From contig CP001770.1 in NCBI GenBank assembly GCA_000024525.1, positions 62,001 to 126,000 of the forward strand: a DNA stretch of 64,000 nucleotides. The letters are read 5' to 3'. Positions 17,056-25,151 of the stretch are shown here, one piece after another. Source of the stretch: Spirosoma linguale DSM 74 (lineage in GTDB: Bacteria; Bacteroidota; Bacteroidia; Cytophagales; Spirosomataceae). Positions within the stretch are counted from its first letter, which is position 1; every line of letters begins with the position of its first letter. The position numbers were made by a program, and so were the translations under genes. The notes under the pieces are model-generated. The model made no database searches and was not told the DNA's origin. It was given only the letters and a program-made list of their open reading frames with translations.

Positions 17056-17352
17056 TTAGTGATTATTCATTGTTGCTGTGTCAAAATAGCCCTGAATCAT
17101 GGGGGCCAGATATAGGTCTATTGTTTCACTATCTATACCCGTGTACTGACTAACCTGCTCAATCCATGCTTGTCCGATCTGCGCATCAACCCGACAAGCG
17201 GCCAACCGAATCAGCTTTTCATTCCCTACTACCAGGCATATCAGGTCAGCCGGGGTAATGGCAAAAACTGGGGCTATCCGGGCCATATGAAAGGCCACGT
17301 AAGTAGGGTCTGCCGTTAGTCGATTCCATAAATTTGCTTGTACTGTTTCCAT
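17056..17352 (-). CDS. Hypothetical protein, third gene of the unknown operon
   Basis: 98 residues, mainly alpha-helical by composition (METVQANLWNRL..., LICLVVGNEKLIRLAACR), acidic, without signal peptide or membrane segment. Not recognised. It starts 11 bp after the stop of the preceding gene, so it is almost certainly co-transcribed. Small acidic proteins in leading regions of conjugative elements are often inhibitors of recipient defences; nothing in the sequence itself proves this here. Confidence 0.6.
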   Translation of the reverse strand: METVQANLWNRLTADPTYVAFHMARIAPVFAITPADLICLVVGNEKLIRLAACRVDAQIGQAWIEQVSQYTGIDSETIDLYLAPMIQGYFDTATMNNH

Positions 17353-17363
17353 GGGCTTAAGAG

Positions 17364-17756
17364 TTACTTTTTAAGGGTGAAGTTCTCATCAACATCATGT
17401 ACGAGGTTGGTAGGTACGTATGATAGCACTAAACCCGTTATGCGCTCAATCGTAGAAATTAGATCCTGTGCCTCTACCTGCTCAATGACTATTTCGGTAA
17501 ACTGCTGATGGTTGATAATGAAAAAGCTAACCTGATATCCGACTCCGTTCTGCTGGCCTTCCACCCGAATCGATGTAAACCGGGTGCCTTTCATTTTCCA
17601 TTGCAACGCATTCTTGCGGTTATCTGGCTTCAACGTTGTTGCCTTCATTCGAGCGAAAGCAACCTGACCAATTTGATTATAAATTGCCTGGACACATGGT
17701 TTCATCGCCTGTCTCGGTTGGCAAATAGAATAGTTGCCGTTCATAGCTGGGAGCAT
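17364..17756 (-). CDS. Hypothetical protein, second gene of the unknown operon
   Basis: 130 residues, unrecognised. A Cys-containing N-terminus is followed by a predicted alpha/beta body (GTRFTSIRVEGQQNG, YQVSFFIINHQQ, TEIVIEQVE), and there is no export signal. Starts are possible at ATG 17756 (overlapping the upstream gene by 16 bp) or ATG 17744 (abutting its stop); both imply translational coupling. Confidence 0.6.
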   Translation of the reverse strand: MLPAMNGNYSICQPRQAMKPCVQAIYNQIGQVAFARMKATTLKPDNRKNALQWKMKGTRFTSIRVEGQQNGVGYQVSFFIINHQQFTEIVIEQVEAQDLISTIERITGLVLSYVPTNLVHDVDENFTLKK

Positions 17757-18019
17757 TGGCCGCCAACTCGACGGGCTTGTTGATAAAGGAAAAACAAGGT
17801 GGCTTCGATGGCTTTACCGAATAGCCAATCTGCTTCGTCTGGGTCACATTGGTGAGCCGGGTTTCCAATGTCGGCGGCTTCTAGTCCCCGCCACATATCA
17901 GCATCAGCAAAAGGGTCAGAGAACACAAATCCCTGCTCCCGCGCCTGGGCAATCAGGTCGCGATTCAGGCGGTTGTCAATACCCCGCCTTATCGGGCAGG
18001 TCGCTACTGAATACATCAT
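17741..18019 (-). CDS. Hypothetical protein, first gene of the unknown operon
   Basis: 92 residues, unrecognised. It is soluble and acidic in the middle (FSDPFADADMWRGLEAADIGN) with a helical C-terminus. The first codon lies 6 bp downstream of promoter/leader block copy 2, which is the same spacing pattern as for ardC and the methylase gene and supports ATG 18019 (or the next ATG at 18016) as the start. Confidence 0.6.
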   Translation of the reverse strand: MMYSVATCPIRRGIDNRLNRDLIAQAREQGFVFSDPFADADMWRGLEAADIGNPAHQCDPDEADWLFGKAIEATLFFLYQQARRVGGQCSQL

Positions 18020-18024
18020 GGATT

Positions 18025-18075
18025 CGCCCGATGTAACACGTCGGTGCCGCGCAATGGGAACACTATAAAGATACG
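18025..18075 (-). promoter_or_regulatory. Conserved promoter/leader block, copy 2 (upstream of the unknown operon)
   Basis: Near-identical to copy 1 (49/51). On the minus strand TATCTTTATAG is preceded by CTTGTAGGGG about 20 nt upstream. The similarity to copy 1 continues further upstream (TATAAGTCAGTTATATAGC versus TATATCAGCCATATATC), so the whole promoter region is duplicated, not just the leader. Confidence 0.75.
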
Positions 18076-18133
18076 AAAACAGCGTTACCCCTACAAGCTA
18101 TATAACTGACTTATAGTATTTTACACTAAAACC

Positions 18134-18147
18134 CTGCTCCCTTTCGT
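18134..18147. promoter_or_regulatory. Conserved upstream box, copy 2 (diverged)
   Basis: CTGCTCCCTTTCGT lies at the same distance from the promoter as the CTTCGCCCCCTTTCGT box of copy 1. Confidence 0.4.
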
Positions 18148-18218
18148 CAAGTACTTTTGCAGTGTTTTTTGGTTGCTATAGACGTGTTTTTATCGTGGAA
18201 GGTGTAAGTGTGCGTGCC

Positions 18219-18370
18219 AGCAGGTTTTCGCCCATAGGCGATGTCCTGCTACTAATTAGTTCGTACGGCTCACTAACCGACAATAGGAGGGAGGGGAGCG
18301 GTACGAACTAATTAGGGCAAATTTTATTTGTAGGCCGGGTATTCCCCGGCCTACTGTGTTTCTTTTCTTA
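18219..18370 (+). ncRNA. Three-hairpin cassette B (candidate structured RNA)
   Basis: Hairpin 1, 18219-18250 (AGCAGG / CCTGCT with inner TCGCC / GGCGA). Hairpin 2, arms 18252-18266 and 18301-18315, a perfect 15-bp repeat CTAATTAGTTCGTAC / GTACGAACTAATTAG, continued by GCTC / GAGC after a G-G mismatch. Hairpin 3, 18330-18354 (GTAGGCCGGG / CCCGGCCTAC) then a T-rich run on the plus strand. Same order and spacing logic as cassette A. It fills the gap between the unknown operon promoter and the methylase-helicase stop. Confidence 0.5.
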
Positions 18371-21300
18371 CTCTGCCAATACCGCTTCGACTTCTGGCTC
18401 TGATTCGGCCAACATGGCTTCCTGTAGTTCGGCAATCTCCGTTTCCAACTGAGCTAATTTTTCGCTGTGGCGAAACGGTTCATTAACCTTTTGCAGAAAA
18501 GCCGCTTCGTCGGTGCGGGCTCGTTCAATTCGTTGCTGACATTGCGCGGGCAAGTGGGCAGCATGGGCCACCGACTGGCGTAAGGACTGAAACAAGCCGG
18601 GACCGCTCATTACTTCACCCTGCAAACTGCTTCCCCACTGGTAGATAAATACGTACTCGTTCCGAAATGAAAAGGGGTCTTGCCGAATCTCGCCGGTCAA
18701 TGTCAGAGGTAGCCCGTTTACCGTAACGATTGCCTGCGGTGTCAACCGACGTTTTAGCTGGCCGCGCATTTTGTCCAGCATCTGTTGCACTGGTCCACCA
18801 AACTTTTCGGTATGGGTTTCGCTCTCAATTATCACCTCATTTACTCTGTACTCTTCTCCGTCAGTAATAAACCGAGTCTTTAGTATGGCGCTCTCTGCCT
18901 GGAGCGTTGGCAGTAGAGGCACCTGCACCGACAATGTACGCCGGGCGCGTTCTACCTGCATCTGAGCATCCAAAACGCCCCGTTGCCAGTTCTTACGAGC
19001 AGTCAGCAATCGAGACAAATCAAGTTGTTTAGCGGCATAGGCTAAGGCATACTGACTGCCCGAAAGGGTTGCCATCATCTGATCGAACGACATAGCAGCA
19101 AAATCATCATCAGCCGAAATGTCATTCATACCCGGGCCGCGTTCGGTTTCGTCGGTCAGGTGCCCTTTCAGTACTTGGTTAATGAACTTTTGCTTGATCG
19201 CCAATCGTCCGTAGGCAGTCGCATCGAGTGTTTTATCAACGCCGTAGGTAAGAATTTCAATTGGCATATTCCAGGCGGCATGTGCGTTCCCCTGACGGAT
19301 GATACGCCCATTGCGTTGCTCAAAATCGGTCGGGCGGTTTGGCGCGTCAAGATGATGTAAGCCAACTAACCGTTCCTGCACGTTAACCCCAACGCCCATT
19401 CGCTCGGACGTACCCAGCATTACCCGAACCTCACCCGTTCGGACTTTGGCAAAAACCGCTTCTCGTTTATCTGCTTCGGCGGGGCAAACGGCCACCTCAC
19501 AGGCCGGAATACCTTCGGCAACCAGTTTCATTTTTAGGTCGTCGAAGAGATTAAACCGAGCCCCAACACATAGTCGCTCGTCTTCATCAGCAAATAAGTT
19601 TGCCGGTGACTGGTATACGTCGGCAAAAACCAACTGAGTACCCTTATAGGAATCTGAGAGCTGATACAGCCGTAGAATCTCCGCTGCGGCTCGGTTTAGC
19701 TTTGAGCCTGGCTCGTCTTCGTTTCTGGCGTTCAACAGTCGAATGTCTAACGTAGCTTTTCTGGCCTGTCCAAAGAGTACCAACGGCAAATGGCTGTTCT
19801 CCCGCTTCTCACTGCCTGTTAATCCCTCAAACCACCGTAGCCGTTCACGAATCGCGTCTAACTCATACTGTACGCCTTCGGTCTGCTGTAGTACGATTTT
19901 CGTAAATCCACCGTCTTTCAGCGTTGGCAATGTTTGGTCTCTCTGAAACTCGATTACTTCATCATTCAGTACCACGTCAACATGAGCGCGGTATAATTCC
20001 GACAACTGACGGACATTGACAAACCGGGCAAACCGCGAAACTGCTTTAAACTGGCCGGTAGTCGTTAACTCGAATGAGGCAATTAGTTGTCCGAAAGCTC
20101 CCGCGAATTGGTCAAACGTGGCAATCCGTGCTTCATCTAGGCGGTCAGGGGCGATAAACCGGAGCATCGTCCATGCCTCGGCCATTGTGTTGCTGATTGG
20201 CGTTCCCGTAGCCAGTACAACCCGCCCTTGCCGGGCCTGCACCGAACGACATTTAAACATGGCGCTCAGTGCATCCTCCGAACCTGCCGGGTCAATGCCT
20301 TTGATGCCACGCCGGGACGTAAAAAAGCCTAACCGCTTGTACTTGTGGCATTCATCCAGAAACAGCGCGTCGATGCCCAATTCATCAAACGACAGGATAT
20401 TATCTTTTTTTCGGTCGGCTTGCCGGAGTCTCCGGGCTTCTAACCGTAGCCGCAATTCATTCAGCCGCTTTACCAATGACTTCTTACTCTTGTTCGGGCC
20501 GCGTTCGGTCTGGCGGGACGCTGCGGCAACGGCGGCTTCTACCCGGTTTATTTCCTCCTGCAAAAAAGCCTGTTCGCTGGCCGGATCGTCGGGAATCAGT
20601 TTGAGGAAACTTTGCGGAATAATAATCCCGTCGAAGTGGTTGGTCGCTATTCGTTGCAGGAACCGTTTACGGCCCGTTGCTTCCAGATCGCTCCGTTGCG
20701 GCACATATACAACCGCCGACGGGTACAACAGCCGCCAACTACGGGCCACATCGTCAACCGTTGAGTTTTGTACGACTAACAGCGGTTTGCGGGCAATACC
20801 TAGCCGTTTCAACTCCATCGCGCCGGCAATCATCGTGTAGGTTTTTCCGCTACCTACGGCATGGGCCAACATCGTATCTTGAATCTTGATGCGCTCAACA
20901 GCCCGAAACTGGTGGTCACGTAATGAAATGGCTGGGTTAGCATTTGGGTACTGACCAAACGATGGCCGGGCAAAACGCCGGGGAACATGCGTATTATACA
21001 AGCGGTTAAACCTCTCTTCAATGACAGGTTCGTAATGTTGCCGGGCAAAATCAACGAACAGCTCGTTTAGTCGTTCCTGCGCGGCAATTGCCTGACTCGT
21101 TGCTTCTACATCGCGAACAGAGCGTTCTTTACCATCTTGGGTAATGGTTTTGGTAATTATTACACTTCGGCTAATCAAGGCCGATTCAATCAATTGCAGG
21201 GCCGTTCTATTTGACGTACCCAACGACTGGTTCAACGACGAATAGAAATAGGCTGGTGCTTCAATCTCATATTGTCGGCTCCGGTTGTTGTAAGTAGCCG

Positions 21301-23440
21301 TTACTTCTGGCAGTTGTAAGGTCTCCTGAATAAATCGGGTTACTAATTCATCCGGCAACCACACCGACCCTAAACCAAAGGATATTAACGCGGCCGGAAT
21401 CGTCGGAGGAACGATCTGTTCCAAAGCGTACACATTGGCCTGATAAATCGGCTCGTGACGGGCTTTCTCCTCAGCTATGTCTAATTTCTGCCGAATGTTA
21501 CCGGATAAGTACGCATCCCGGTCAATCAGACTGCCCGTTACAGGGTCAATGAATCCCAAACCGGCGGCTAACAACTGTTCAGTGACCTCAGCAACCGACA
21601 ACCCAAGCCAACCTGTAATGGCCGGTAATGTCAAGCCCCCATGAAACCACATCGACAGGTTCACCGCGTCGGTTATTGACGCTGCCGAAGTTGGATAGGA
21701 GAGGCCTACGTTTACCCGCTCCCGGAGAATGGTTGCTTTTTGTAGAACCTGTTTCCCGTTAACTTTTTCAGGTACTTCTAACGCCTGAACACGGCTGAAT
21801 TGACCATCAAACGTTTCTAAAAATGACAGATGACGGTTGCCCGTCAACGGACCAAAGAAGGCGGTAAACTCATCGTATAGTGTGTTAAGATGGGTACGCA
21901 ACACGGCAACCTCCCAATCGTCTTTTCCTTCCCGTTCGGCCTCTAACAAGCCCGTCAACGTATCGCGGAGTCGAATGTATTGCCGGATAATAGTGGCCTG
22001 ACTGTACGACCGGCCTTTTATACGTACAACGCCTGGATATAAATCAGCAAGTTGATTTCCGGCTGGCTGCTTCCTCGGTTGTCCGTCATGACTCGCTGAT
22101 AAAAAGCTCCTCGGTAGTTGGTTGATGGCATTGCCTAACCGATCTGTCAACTCGGACGGGTCTTCTAAGTAAAGGGTTGGCCGGTCCGCTCGGTACAACC
22201 CACCCTTGCCTACTTCATCGGCCCAAACCATTTCACCAAGCATAAAGTCTGGCCGCCCGGCAAAGTATTCGTTTACGTACAGGTTGTTGGTCACTTCCTC
22301 GCCTTCTTCCTGCACCGTTCGGCTCCGGACGCTGACGGTTCGCTCAAAGGAATGTCCGGCAAACTGACGGTTCACTCCGTCGCGCCGTTGCAAAAACAGT
22401 ACGTCGGTCGTTACGCTCGTACCGCTGTGGCTCTCAAACGCGCAGGATGGTAAACGGATAGCCCCAACCAATTCCGTTTCAGCCTGACGGGTCAACCATT
22501 GCCGGAACTCAGCCCCGCCCTGATCAAGTGTACCCGACGAGGTAATTAGTGCCAACAAACCACCCGGCTTTACCAACCGCGCCGATTTGCCAATGAAATA
22601 GTTATGAATCGGATAGGCCGATATATCGGAGTTCTGCCGGTCATAGACGCTGTAGGCTCCAAAAGGTACGTTACCAATAACAAGGTCAAACGAGCCATTA
22701 GGTAGATCGGCTTGCTCAAACCCGCCCACCTCGACGGTAGCATCTGGATACAGTAATTGCAAAATAAGCCCGGCAATAGGGTCTTTCTCCACGGCAACCC
22801 ATTCGGCGCGGTCGTTCACTGAAGGGGGCGTAAATCCCAGAAAATACCCGATACCTGCGCCTGGCTCTAAAATGCGTCCACCTGTAAAACCGAACTGGTC
22901 AACGGCTTGCCAAATAGCGGTAATGAGGGTAGGGGGCGTATAAAAAGCCGTTAAGCATGAAGCGGCTGCGGCTTGCCGTTCCTCCATCGTCAGCACTTCG
23001 TCAATAACCGATGAGTAGCGGCTACTTTCCTCAAAAGCAGATGCCAAACCACCCCAGCCCGAAAACTGCACCAATATACCTTTCTCGTCGGCCGTAGCAT
23101 TCCGGCTCTCTTTGGCAAGAAACTTGGCTAACTGAATGGCTTTAACGTTAGCCTTTATACGTTCGCTTAATGTCCGGTTATAGAACGTATCAGCAGACAG
23201 TCGGTAATTACGGCTGTTTAACCCTGATTCTACACCCGAAAACGGTAAAATGACATTGGGTTCGTCGCTCAGCCTATCACTTGGCAAAAGACACCCTTGG
23301 CTGTCTCTGGCTTGCGATAAAGTCACTACATTGGCAGACGAGACAAGCCCGAACAGACTAAGCTGGATACAGTTGGGGGGGCTGACCTGCATACGGTTAG
23401 CCGTACGACGGACCGTGGGGATATGTCGGCGTTGACGCAT
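18368..23440 (-). CDS. Giant N6-adenine methylase / SF2 helicase fusion (plasmid anti-restriction type)
   Basis: 1690 residues. The N-terminal part is an N6-adenine methyltransferase: SAM motif I LEPGAGIGYF near 190 and a catalytic NVPF motif (an NPPF variant) near 255. The C-terminal half is a superfamily 2 helicase: VGSGKTY near 860, DECH box (FLDECHKYKR) near 1027, ATGTPISN near 1075 and QRNGRIIRQGN near 1373. The last ~200 residues are helical. Similar proteins are common on Bacteroidota conjugative elements, and the layout recalls phage P1 DarB, which protects incoming DNA from type I restriction; that role is inference. The start at ATG 23440 is set by the leader block ending just upstream. 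Its neighbour ardC and shared promoter support an early-establishment function. Confidence 0.85.
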   Translation of the reverse strand: MRQRRHIPTVRRTANRMQVSPPNCIQLSLFGLVSSANVVTLSQARDSQGCLLPSDRLSDEPNVILPFSGVESGLNSRNYRLSADTFYNRTLSERIKANVKAIQLAKFLAKESRNATADEKGILVQFSGWGGLASAFEESSRYSSVIDEVLTMEERQAAAASCLTAFYTPPTLITAIWQAVDQFGFTGGRILEPGAGIGYFLGFTPPSVNDRAEWVAVEKDPIAGLILQLLYPDATVEVGGFEQADLPNGSFDLVIGNVPFGAYSVYDRQNSDISAYPIHNYFIGKSARLVKPGGLLALITSSGTLDQGGAEFRQWLTRQAETELVGAIRLPSCAFESHSGTSVTTDVLFLQRRDGVNRQFAGHSFERTVSVRSRTVQEEGEEVTNNLYVNEYFAGRPDFMLGEMVWADEVGKGGLYRADRPTLYLEDPSELTDRLGNAINQLPRSFLSASHDGQPRKQPAGNQLADLYPGVVRIKGRSYSQATIIRQYIRLRDTLTGLLEAEREGKDDWEVAVLRTHLNTLYDEFTAFFGPLTGNRHLSFLETFDGQFSRVQALEVPEKVNGKQVLQKATILRERVNVGLSYPTSAASITDAVNLSMWFHGGLTLPAITGWLGLSVAEVTEQLLAAGLGFIDPVTGSLIDRDAYLSGNIRQKLDIAEEKARHEPIYQANVYALEQIVPPTIPAALISFGLGSVWLPDELVTRFIQETLQLPEVTATYNNRSRQYEIEAPAYFYSSLNQSLGTSNRTALQLIESALISRSVIITKTITQDGKERSVRDVEATSQAIAAQERLNELFVDFARQHYEPVIEERFNRLYNTHVPRRFARPSFGQYPNANPAISLRDHQFRAVERIKIQDTMLAHAVGSGKTYTMIAGAMELKRLGIARKPLLVVQNSTVDDVARSWRLLYPSAVVYVPQRSDLEATGRKRFLQRIATNHFDGIIIPQSFLKLIPDDPASEQAFLQEEINRVEAAVAAASRQTERGPNKSKKSLVKRLNELRLRLEARRLRQADRKKDNILSFDELGIDALFLDECHKYKRLGFFTSRRGIKGIDPAGSEDALSAMFKCRSVQARQGRVVLATGTPISNTMAEAWTMLRFIAPDRLDEARIATFDQFAGAFGQLIASFELTTTGQFKAVSRFARFVNVRQLSELYRAHVDVVLNDEVIEFQRDQTLPTLKDGGFTKIVLQQTEGVQYELDAIRERLRWFEGLTGSEKRENSHLPLVLFGQARKATLDIRLLNARNEDEPGSKLNRAAAEILRLYQLSDSYKGTQLVFADVYQSPANLFADEDERLCVGARFNLFDDLKMKLVAEGIPACEVAVCPAEADKREAVFAKVRTGEVRVMLGTSERMGVGVNVQERLVGLHHLDAPNRPTDFEQRNGRIIRQGNAHAAWNMPIEILTYGVDKTLDATAYGRLAIKQKFINQVLKGHLTDETERGPGMNDISADDDFAAMSFDQMMATLSGSQYALAYAAKQLDLSRLLTARKNWQRGVLDAQMQVERARRTLSVQVPLLPTLQAESAILKTRFITDGEEYRVNEVIIESETHTEKFGGPVQQMLDKMRGQLKRRLTPQAIVTVNGLPLTLTGEIRQDPFSFRNEYVFIYQWGSSLQGEVMSGPGLFQSLRQSVAHAAHLPAQCQQRIERARTDEAAFLQKVNEPFRHSEKLAQLETEIAELQEAMLAESEPEVEAVLAE

Positions 23441-23448
23441 CCTGTTTT

Positions 23449-23498
23449 GCCCGAAGTAACACGTCGGAGCCGCGCAGAAGTAACACTATAAAAATACC
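23449..23498 (-). promoter_or_regulatory. Conserved promoter/leader block, copy 3 (upstream of the methylase-helicase)
   Basis: TATTTTTATAG with TTG about 20 nt upstream is followed by a leader containing GCGCGGCTCCGACGTGTTAC, clearly the same block as copies 1 and 2 but more diverged. The CTTCGCCCCCTTTCGT box recurs at 23545-23560. No upstream hairpins are found; similarity ends near 23562. Confidence 0.7.
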
Positions 23499-23544
23499 GC
23501 TTATTGGGCGGTATGGCAAGGTTTCAGTAAGATACAGCCGGAGC

Positions 23545-23560
23545 CTTCGCCCCCTTTCGT
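23545..23560. promoter_or_regulatory. Conserved upstream box, copy 3
   Basis: CTTCGCCCCCTTTCGT is identical to the box upstream of ardC and lies about 55 bp from the promoter of the methylase-helicase gene. Confidence 0.55.
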
Positions 23561-23561
23561 T

Positions 23562-24437
23562 TTCCGATTCGTCAACGTCCATTAAAGCATTACAAACGTC
23601 GGTTTTCACAGATAAACAGTCAAAATACTTCTGAATTGCATACCCTTTTCCAAGAAACACATCCTCCTTCTTAAAGGCCATGTTATATAGATGTTCTCTG
23701 CCAATAATTGATCCTGGGCTATCAATTTGTAGGCCTAATCTCTTACAGAGCCATTCTTACGGCGTTTATCAGTTTATTGGTAGCGGTAGAGAATCATACT
23801 ATACGCCGGGTAGTTTTCTCGATAATCTATGTTAAGTAACTAACATTAAACATCAAATCGTGCTAAAACCTACTTCCATCTTGCTTTTAGATTAAGATAG
23901 AGCATCAGCAATCACTGATGGTTGTTGGCCTCGGTAGGTTTGCTTGTCTAATTGATGGATCGTATTCCCTTCCATTTACAATCATCATTTGGTTAGGTCC
24001 TTTCAGTAATTGTTTAACACGATGTTGTATCTAATGTCGATGTAGAAAACAGCGCCTTTGTTAAAGCAAGATAGAAGTAGGTTTTAGGTGTTGGCGACAG
24101 CCATGGGGCTTCCAGAGTTTTGATATTCAGCCTATTGGCCGCTAATTTCTTCTCGACTATTGTGACGGGTTTGATAGAAATATCTACGAACTGACTCACA
24201 AATCACTAAATTATCTACCTCGGTCGCCTGTAAATCTCGATTTTAGGCATATTACTGCTGGTTACGAATTCGTTAAACCCAATTTTGCCTGTAAATCTGT
24301 AGAAACGACTTTTAACTTGCTTTATTTATCAGGCTGTTTTCTTTTATACATGGCCTACCTCCCCGCTATGCTCATCGGCCCCTTGTAGCACATTCCCTCC
24401 ATTAACGATGATTTACTTCGTTATCTTCGCCCTACAA
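23562..24437. other. Gene-poor stretch of about 880 bp
   Basis: No supported gene. A minus-strand frame at 24014-24199 has no recognisable features. The stretch holds a 25-bp inverted-repeat pair (listed separately) and short repeats of GCCTGTAAATCT near 24225 and 24285. It looks like decayed mobile-element sequence. Confidence 0.5.
23863..24087. repeat. 225-bp segment bounded by 25-bp inverted repeats (MITE-like)
   Basis: The left end starts CTAAAACCTACTTC at 23863, and its reverse complement ends at 24087; the arms match at 24 of 25 positions (CTAAAACCTACTTCYATCTTGCTTT). No transposase frame lies between them and no clear target-site duplication was seen. A non-autonomous miniature element is the simplest reading. 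Confidence 0.45.
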
Positions 24438-24745
24438 CTAATAGTTTTTATTGACCATATAGGCTAAGGTATTGGCACCTACAACATCTTTCGTTTCAAA
24501 AAACATGTAGTACCGGTAGTCATTGCCTGCTTTGTTTTCCCATAGGTTACCCGAGCGTTTTTTTTACCGTAACAGTTTTATCGAAGTGGTCGCCTTTGGT
24601 TTCGACTAGAATGACCTTATCCCGCTTGGTCACAATAATAAAATCAGAATAATGACTGATAAAGCCATTGATCGAAAAATCGCGACCATGTTCATGATTA
24701 CGGGTCCAGAAGGCGACACTAGTCAGTTCTACAAGAGCGGAGTTA
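24438..24745 (-). pseudogene. C-terminal remnant of a type III restriction-type helicase/nuclease subunit, frameshifted
   Basis: Minus-strand translation gives ALVELTSVAFWTRN, then NGFISHYSDFIIVTKRDKV and ILVETKGDHFDKTV, the typical C-terminus of DEAD-box/Res subunits (a D...ExK-like nuclease motif: SDF then ETKG). The frame then breaks at a run of eight A (about 24560); reading through with seven A restores GNLWENKAGNDYRYYMFFE to the stop at 24438. Upstream of about 24745 the frame closes. Only about 100 residues of a roughly 800-1000-residue protein remain. A one-base homopolymer sequencing error could explain the internal break, but not the missing N-terminus. Confidence 0.65.
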
Positions 24746-24908
24746 ATTCGTCGTTTGAATCAGCAGTGGAAAGAGCTGTCTCAAGTGAAGGAGCGTTATT
24801 TGAGAATGATTTTCTAATATCTATTAAACGCCATCAGGCGCGTACGAACTCACGAACCGGCTGTTTTCGTTAAGTTTGTATATCAGTTTATCTATTCTTG
24901 CTATCGTT

Positions 24909-25151
24909 ATGGTTGTCTCACCACGATTAACCAATGCTCAATTAGCCTTACTTGAAATGTTCAGCTTCGAGATGAGCGAAGCCGAAGTGTTGGCCATGCG
25001 TCAAACACTGATGCAGCATTTCCGTACTCGGCTCGAAGAAGAGGCTCAGAAGGTCATTCAGGTAAAAGGGCTGACCACCGCTCAACTTGAAGAGCAAATG
25101 ACATTTGAGAACCGTACCCAGCGGCTTGATCAAATTCGGGCTGCTCAGTGA
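24909..25151 (+). CDS. Antitoxin-like protein upstream of a PIN toxin
   Basis: 80 residues from ATG 24909. Strongly helical and charged (LALLEMFSFEMSEAEVLAMRQTL..., ...TAQLEEQMTFENR). This is the usual small partner gene preceding PIN-domain toxins in Bacteroidota and cyanobacteria. The stop overlaps the toxin start by 3 bp (GTGA), so the two are coupled. It would bind and neutralise the toxin and repress the pair. Confidence 0.75.
   Translation: MVVSPRLTNAQLALLEMFSFEMSEAEVLAMRQTLMQHFRTRLEEEAQKVIQVKGLTTAQLEEQMTFENRTQRLDQIRAAQ

Noticed and set aside
23397..23681. Minus-strand frame of 94 codons overlapping the methylase-helicase start
   Set aside because: It runs through the conserved promoter/leader block, which cannot be coding in the same way in all three copies, and has no recognisable features.
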